DNA of 64,000 bases from Flavobacteriales bacterium (GTDB lineage Bacteria > Bacteroidota > Bacteroidia > Flavobacteriales > Flavobacteriaceae), in the NCBI GenBank assembly GCA_018335925.1, contig JAGXRF010000017.1, positions 155,857-219,856 on the forward strand, read 5' to 3'. Position numbers and translations under genes: made by a program. The notes beneath the pieces are model-generated. The model was not told the origin of the DNA. It ran no database searches and saw nothing but the letters and a program-made list of their open reading frames with translations. Below, in pieces: positions 62,437 to 64,000 of this stretch (position 1 is the stretch's first letter; the number at the start of each line of letters is the position of its first letter).

Positions 62437-62467
62437 AAAAAAAGACAGTCTGTTTTTTCAGACTGTC
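62437..62467 (-). terminator. Terminator hairpin after acyl-CoA dehydrogenase, abutting the SDR start
   Basis: On the minus strand GACAGTCTG (62459-62467) pairs with CAGACTGTC (62444-62452) over nine bases with a six-A loop, followed by seven T ending at 62437. The SDR ATG begins at the next base. A strong intrinsic terminator by appearance. Confidence 0.88.
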
Positions 62468-62506
62468 AAATGTATTAAAACCGAATGGGACTTAAAGTTA
62501 ATTATC

Positions 62507-63649
62507 TTAAAAATTAGTCATCCCTCTCGAAATAACAATTCGTTGAATTTCAGAAGTACCTTCGTATATCTGGGTAATTTTAGCATCACGCATCATTCTT
62601 TCTACATGGTATTCGGCTACATATCCATTGCCACCATGCACTTGAACTGCTTCGGTTGTTACTTCCATAGCAACTTCTGAAGCATATAATTTTGCCATAG
62701 CTCCTGAAATAGAAATGTCTTTTCCTTCATCTTTTTCTACCGCTGCTTTAAATACCAACATTCTGGCAGCCATTATTTTGGTGTACATATCGGCTAATTT
62801 AAAAGCAATTGCTTGATGTTTGATAATTTCTTTGCCAAAAGCTTTACGCTCATGAGCATACTTTAAAGCAGTTTCATAAGCTCCGGTTGCAATTCCCAAA
62901 GCTTGAGATGCAATACCGATTCTTCCACCATTCAAAACATTCATCGCAAAGTTGAATCCAAATCCGTCTTCTCCAATTCTGTTTTCTTTTGGAACTTTTA
63001 CATCGGTAAACATCAAAGAGTGGGTGTCGCTTCCTCTAATCCCCATTTTCTTTTCTTTTGGGCCAATTTCAAAACCTTCCCATCCTTTTTCTACTATAAA
63101 AGCATTGATTCCTTTGTGCCCTTTTTCCACATCGGTTTGTGCCATTACCAAATAAATGGATGCAGAACTACCATTGGTAATCCAGTTTTTGGTACCATTT
63201 AACAAGTAGTAATCTCCCATGTCAATAGCTGTAGTTTTTTGAGAAGTAGCATCACTACCAGCTTCTGGCTCTGACAAACAAAATGCTCCGATTTTTTCAC
63301 CGGTAGCTAACGGAACCAAGTATTTTTGTTTTTGTTCTTCACTACAGTATTTTTCCATACCTGCACAAACCAAGGAATTGTTAACCGACATAATCACAGC
63401 TGCTGAGGCATCTACTTTTGCAATTTCCGTCATTGCCAAACAATACGAAACGCTGTCTAATCCTGCACCTCCATATTTCGGGTCTACCATCATCCCCATA
63501 AAACCTAATTCAGCCATCATTTTTACTTGTTCGGTTGGGAAAGTAGAGTGTTCGTCACGTTCAATCACACCAGGAAGCAATTCGTTTTGTGCAAAGTCTC
63601 TGGCAGCTTGTTGAATCATCAAATGTTCTTCAGTTAATTTAAAATCCAT
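62507..63649 (-). CDS. Acyl-CoA dehydrogenase (short/medium chain type)
   Basis: 380 residues. It oxidises acyl-CoA to trans-2-enoyl-CoA with FAD. Features: the N-terminal helical domain MDFKLTEEHLMIQQAARDFAQNELLP, FAD-contact FCLSEPEAGSDATSQ and NGTKNWITNGSSA, KMGIRGSDTHSLMF, QALGIATGAYETALKYAHERKAFG, QVHGGNGYVAEYHVERMMRDAKITQIYEGTSEIQ, with catalytic Glu363 in YEGT. Butyryl-CoA-like range is suggested by the family, not proven. A complete promoter is upstream, bordered by the IS982 element. Confidence 0.96.
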   Translation of the reverse strand: MDFKLTEEHLMIQQAARDFAQNELLPGVIERDEHSTFPTEQVKMMAELGFMGMMVDPKYGGAGLDSVSYCLAMTEIAKVDASAAVIMSVNNSLVCAGMEKYCSEEQKQKYLVPLATGEKIGAFCLSEPEAGSDATSQKTTAIDMGDYYLLNGTKNWITNGSSASIYLVMAQTDVEKGHKGINAFIVEKGWEGFEIGPKEKKMGIRGSDTHSLMFTDVKVPKENRIGEDGFGFNFAMNVLNGGRIGIASQALGIATGAYETALKYAHERKAFGKEIIKHQAIAFKLADMYTKIMAARMLVFKAAVEKDEGKDISISGAMAKLYASEVAMEVTTEAVQVHGGNGYVAEYHVERMMRDAKITQIYEGTSEIQRIVISRGMTNF

Positions 63650-63692
63650 AACAATACCTTAGGTTGTTTATTAAATTTATAATTTTGGTGTT

Positions 63693-63723
63693 CAAATGTA
63701 GGGCATAATTAGTAAATTTTCAA
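63693..63723 (-). promoter_or_regulatory. Promoter of the acyl-CoA dehydrogenase gene
   Basis: Minus-strand TTG (63721-63723) and TACATTTG (63693-63700) are 20 bases apart. The probable left end of the IS982 element (near 63732) is only about eight bases upstream of the -33 box. Confidence 0.7.
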
Positions 63724-63731
63724 GTATTCCA

Positions 63732-64000
63732 ACCCGTTGTGCATTTAGAAAAAAATGAAAAAGTTGCTCAGTGAATCATAAATAATTCGTATATTTAATT
63801 GATTACCAAGTCATTAAATATATGAGCAACTTCATTCAAAACTATGAAATTATTTTGAAACATCTACAATCATTGAATGTTTCTATTGATGCGTTTCAAC
63901 AAATCCGCAAACCAAAGCTAGGAAATCTAGAACTAATTGCGATGAATATTACAGCTGAATATATGGGAATATGCTCTGAATTACAATTATTTAGAGACAT
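63732..64000 (+). mobile_element. IS982-family insertion sequence, left part (cut by window edge)
   Basis: Contains the start of an IS982-type transposase gene at 63822. A likely terminal sequence ACCCGTTGTGC begins at 63732, about 90 bases before the ATG, a usual distance for this family. The right end, target duplication and inverted repeat partner are outside the window. Confidence 0.6.
63822..64000 (+). CDS. IS982-family transposase, N-terminal part
   Basis: The first 59 residues from ATG 63822 (MSNFIQNYEIILKHLQSLNV...). The pattern QIRKPKLGNLELIAMNITAEYMGICSELQLFRD matches the N-terminal region of Bacteroidota IS982 transposases as I remember them. The DDE catalytic core is beyond the right edge. 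Intact frame up to the window end. Confidence 0.82.
   Translation, partial: MSNFIQNYEIILKHLQSLNVSIDAFQQIRKPKLGNLELIAMNITAEYMGICSELQLFRD

Overview
The window is A+T-rich chromosomal DNA from a member of the Bacteroidota, almost certainly family Flavobacteriaceae and probably marine. Evidence for this: about twenty promoters of the Bacteroidota type (TAnnTTTG, sometimes with TTG/TTTG 19-21 bases upstream), a type IX secretion (T9SS) Plug gene and a T9SS type B cargo protein, a complete Na+-translocating NADH:quinone reductase operon, a Na+/sugar symporter, flavobacterial forms of RsmG, TrmB, dihydroorotase-like protein and DUF3667, and intergenic repeats that I recall from flavobacterial genomes. 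Genus cannot be fixed from the sequence alone.

Layout. 1-7.7 kb: truncated Crp/Fnr-type regulator, aminotransferase, fatty-acid desaturase, rsmG, acetyl-CoA hydrolase/transferase family gene, map, a methyltransferase, and apbE. 7.7-14 kb: the nqrABCDEF operon (minus strand), followed past a strong terminator by a small conserved gene and apbE, whose product attaches the FMN cofactors to NqrB and NqrC. 14-19.4 kb: Plug, DUF3667, apaG, pruA, thioesterase. 19.5-24.3 kb: gpmI, a 143-bp structured intergenic element, a CBM9/DUF5916 outer-membrane protein, a GNAT acetyltransferase and tRNA-Gly(TCC). 24.3-34.9 kb: a GntR-type regulator divergent from a seven-gene operon galM-GH53-GH53-GH2-galK-galT-symporter. 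34.9-39.6 kb: amidohydrolase, a CpsB/YwqE-type phosphatase with an overlapping unlisted 58-aa membrane protein gene, a beta-barrel protein, prfC. 39.8-45.6 kb: three consecutive parvulin-type genes, moxR, M23 peptidase. 45.8-55.9 kb: DEAD-box helicase, BatA-like protein, degenerate dihydroorotase, DUF4870-like protein, esterase, frr, pyrH, thioredoxin-fold protein, trmB, MlaE/MlaF-type ABC transporter. 56-63.7 kb: a 1384-aa T9SS type B protein coupled to manC, a SprT-like protein, an SDR and an acyl-CoA dehydrogenase. The right edge cuts an IS982-family element.

How it works together. The sugar operon reads as a complete beta-1,4-galactan route: two secreted endo-galactanases and a lipoprotein GH2 enzyme release galactose, a vSGLT-like symporter imports it with Na+, and GalM/GalK/GalT start the Leloir pathway. 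The nqr operon builds the Na+ gradient the symporter would use. No SusC/SusD pair is in the window. The most useful second-look items are the structured element at 21034-21176, the covarying hairpin repeat (509, 51473, 51529), the operator-like direct repeats at 25312-25357, the hidden small gene at 37011-37187, the G8 tract in rsmG, and genes that begin directly behind terminator hairpins. Everything here comes from reading the sequence; family names rest on recalled motifs and no database was searched.
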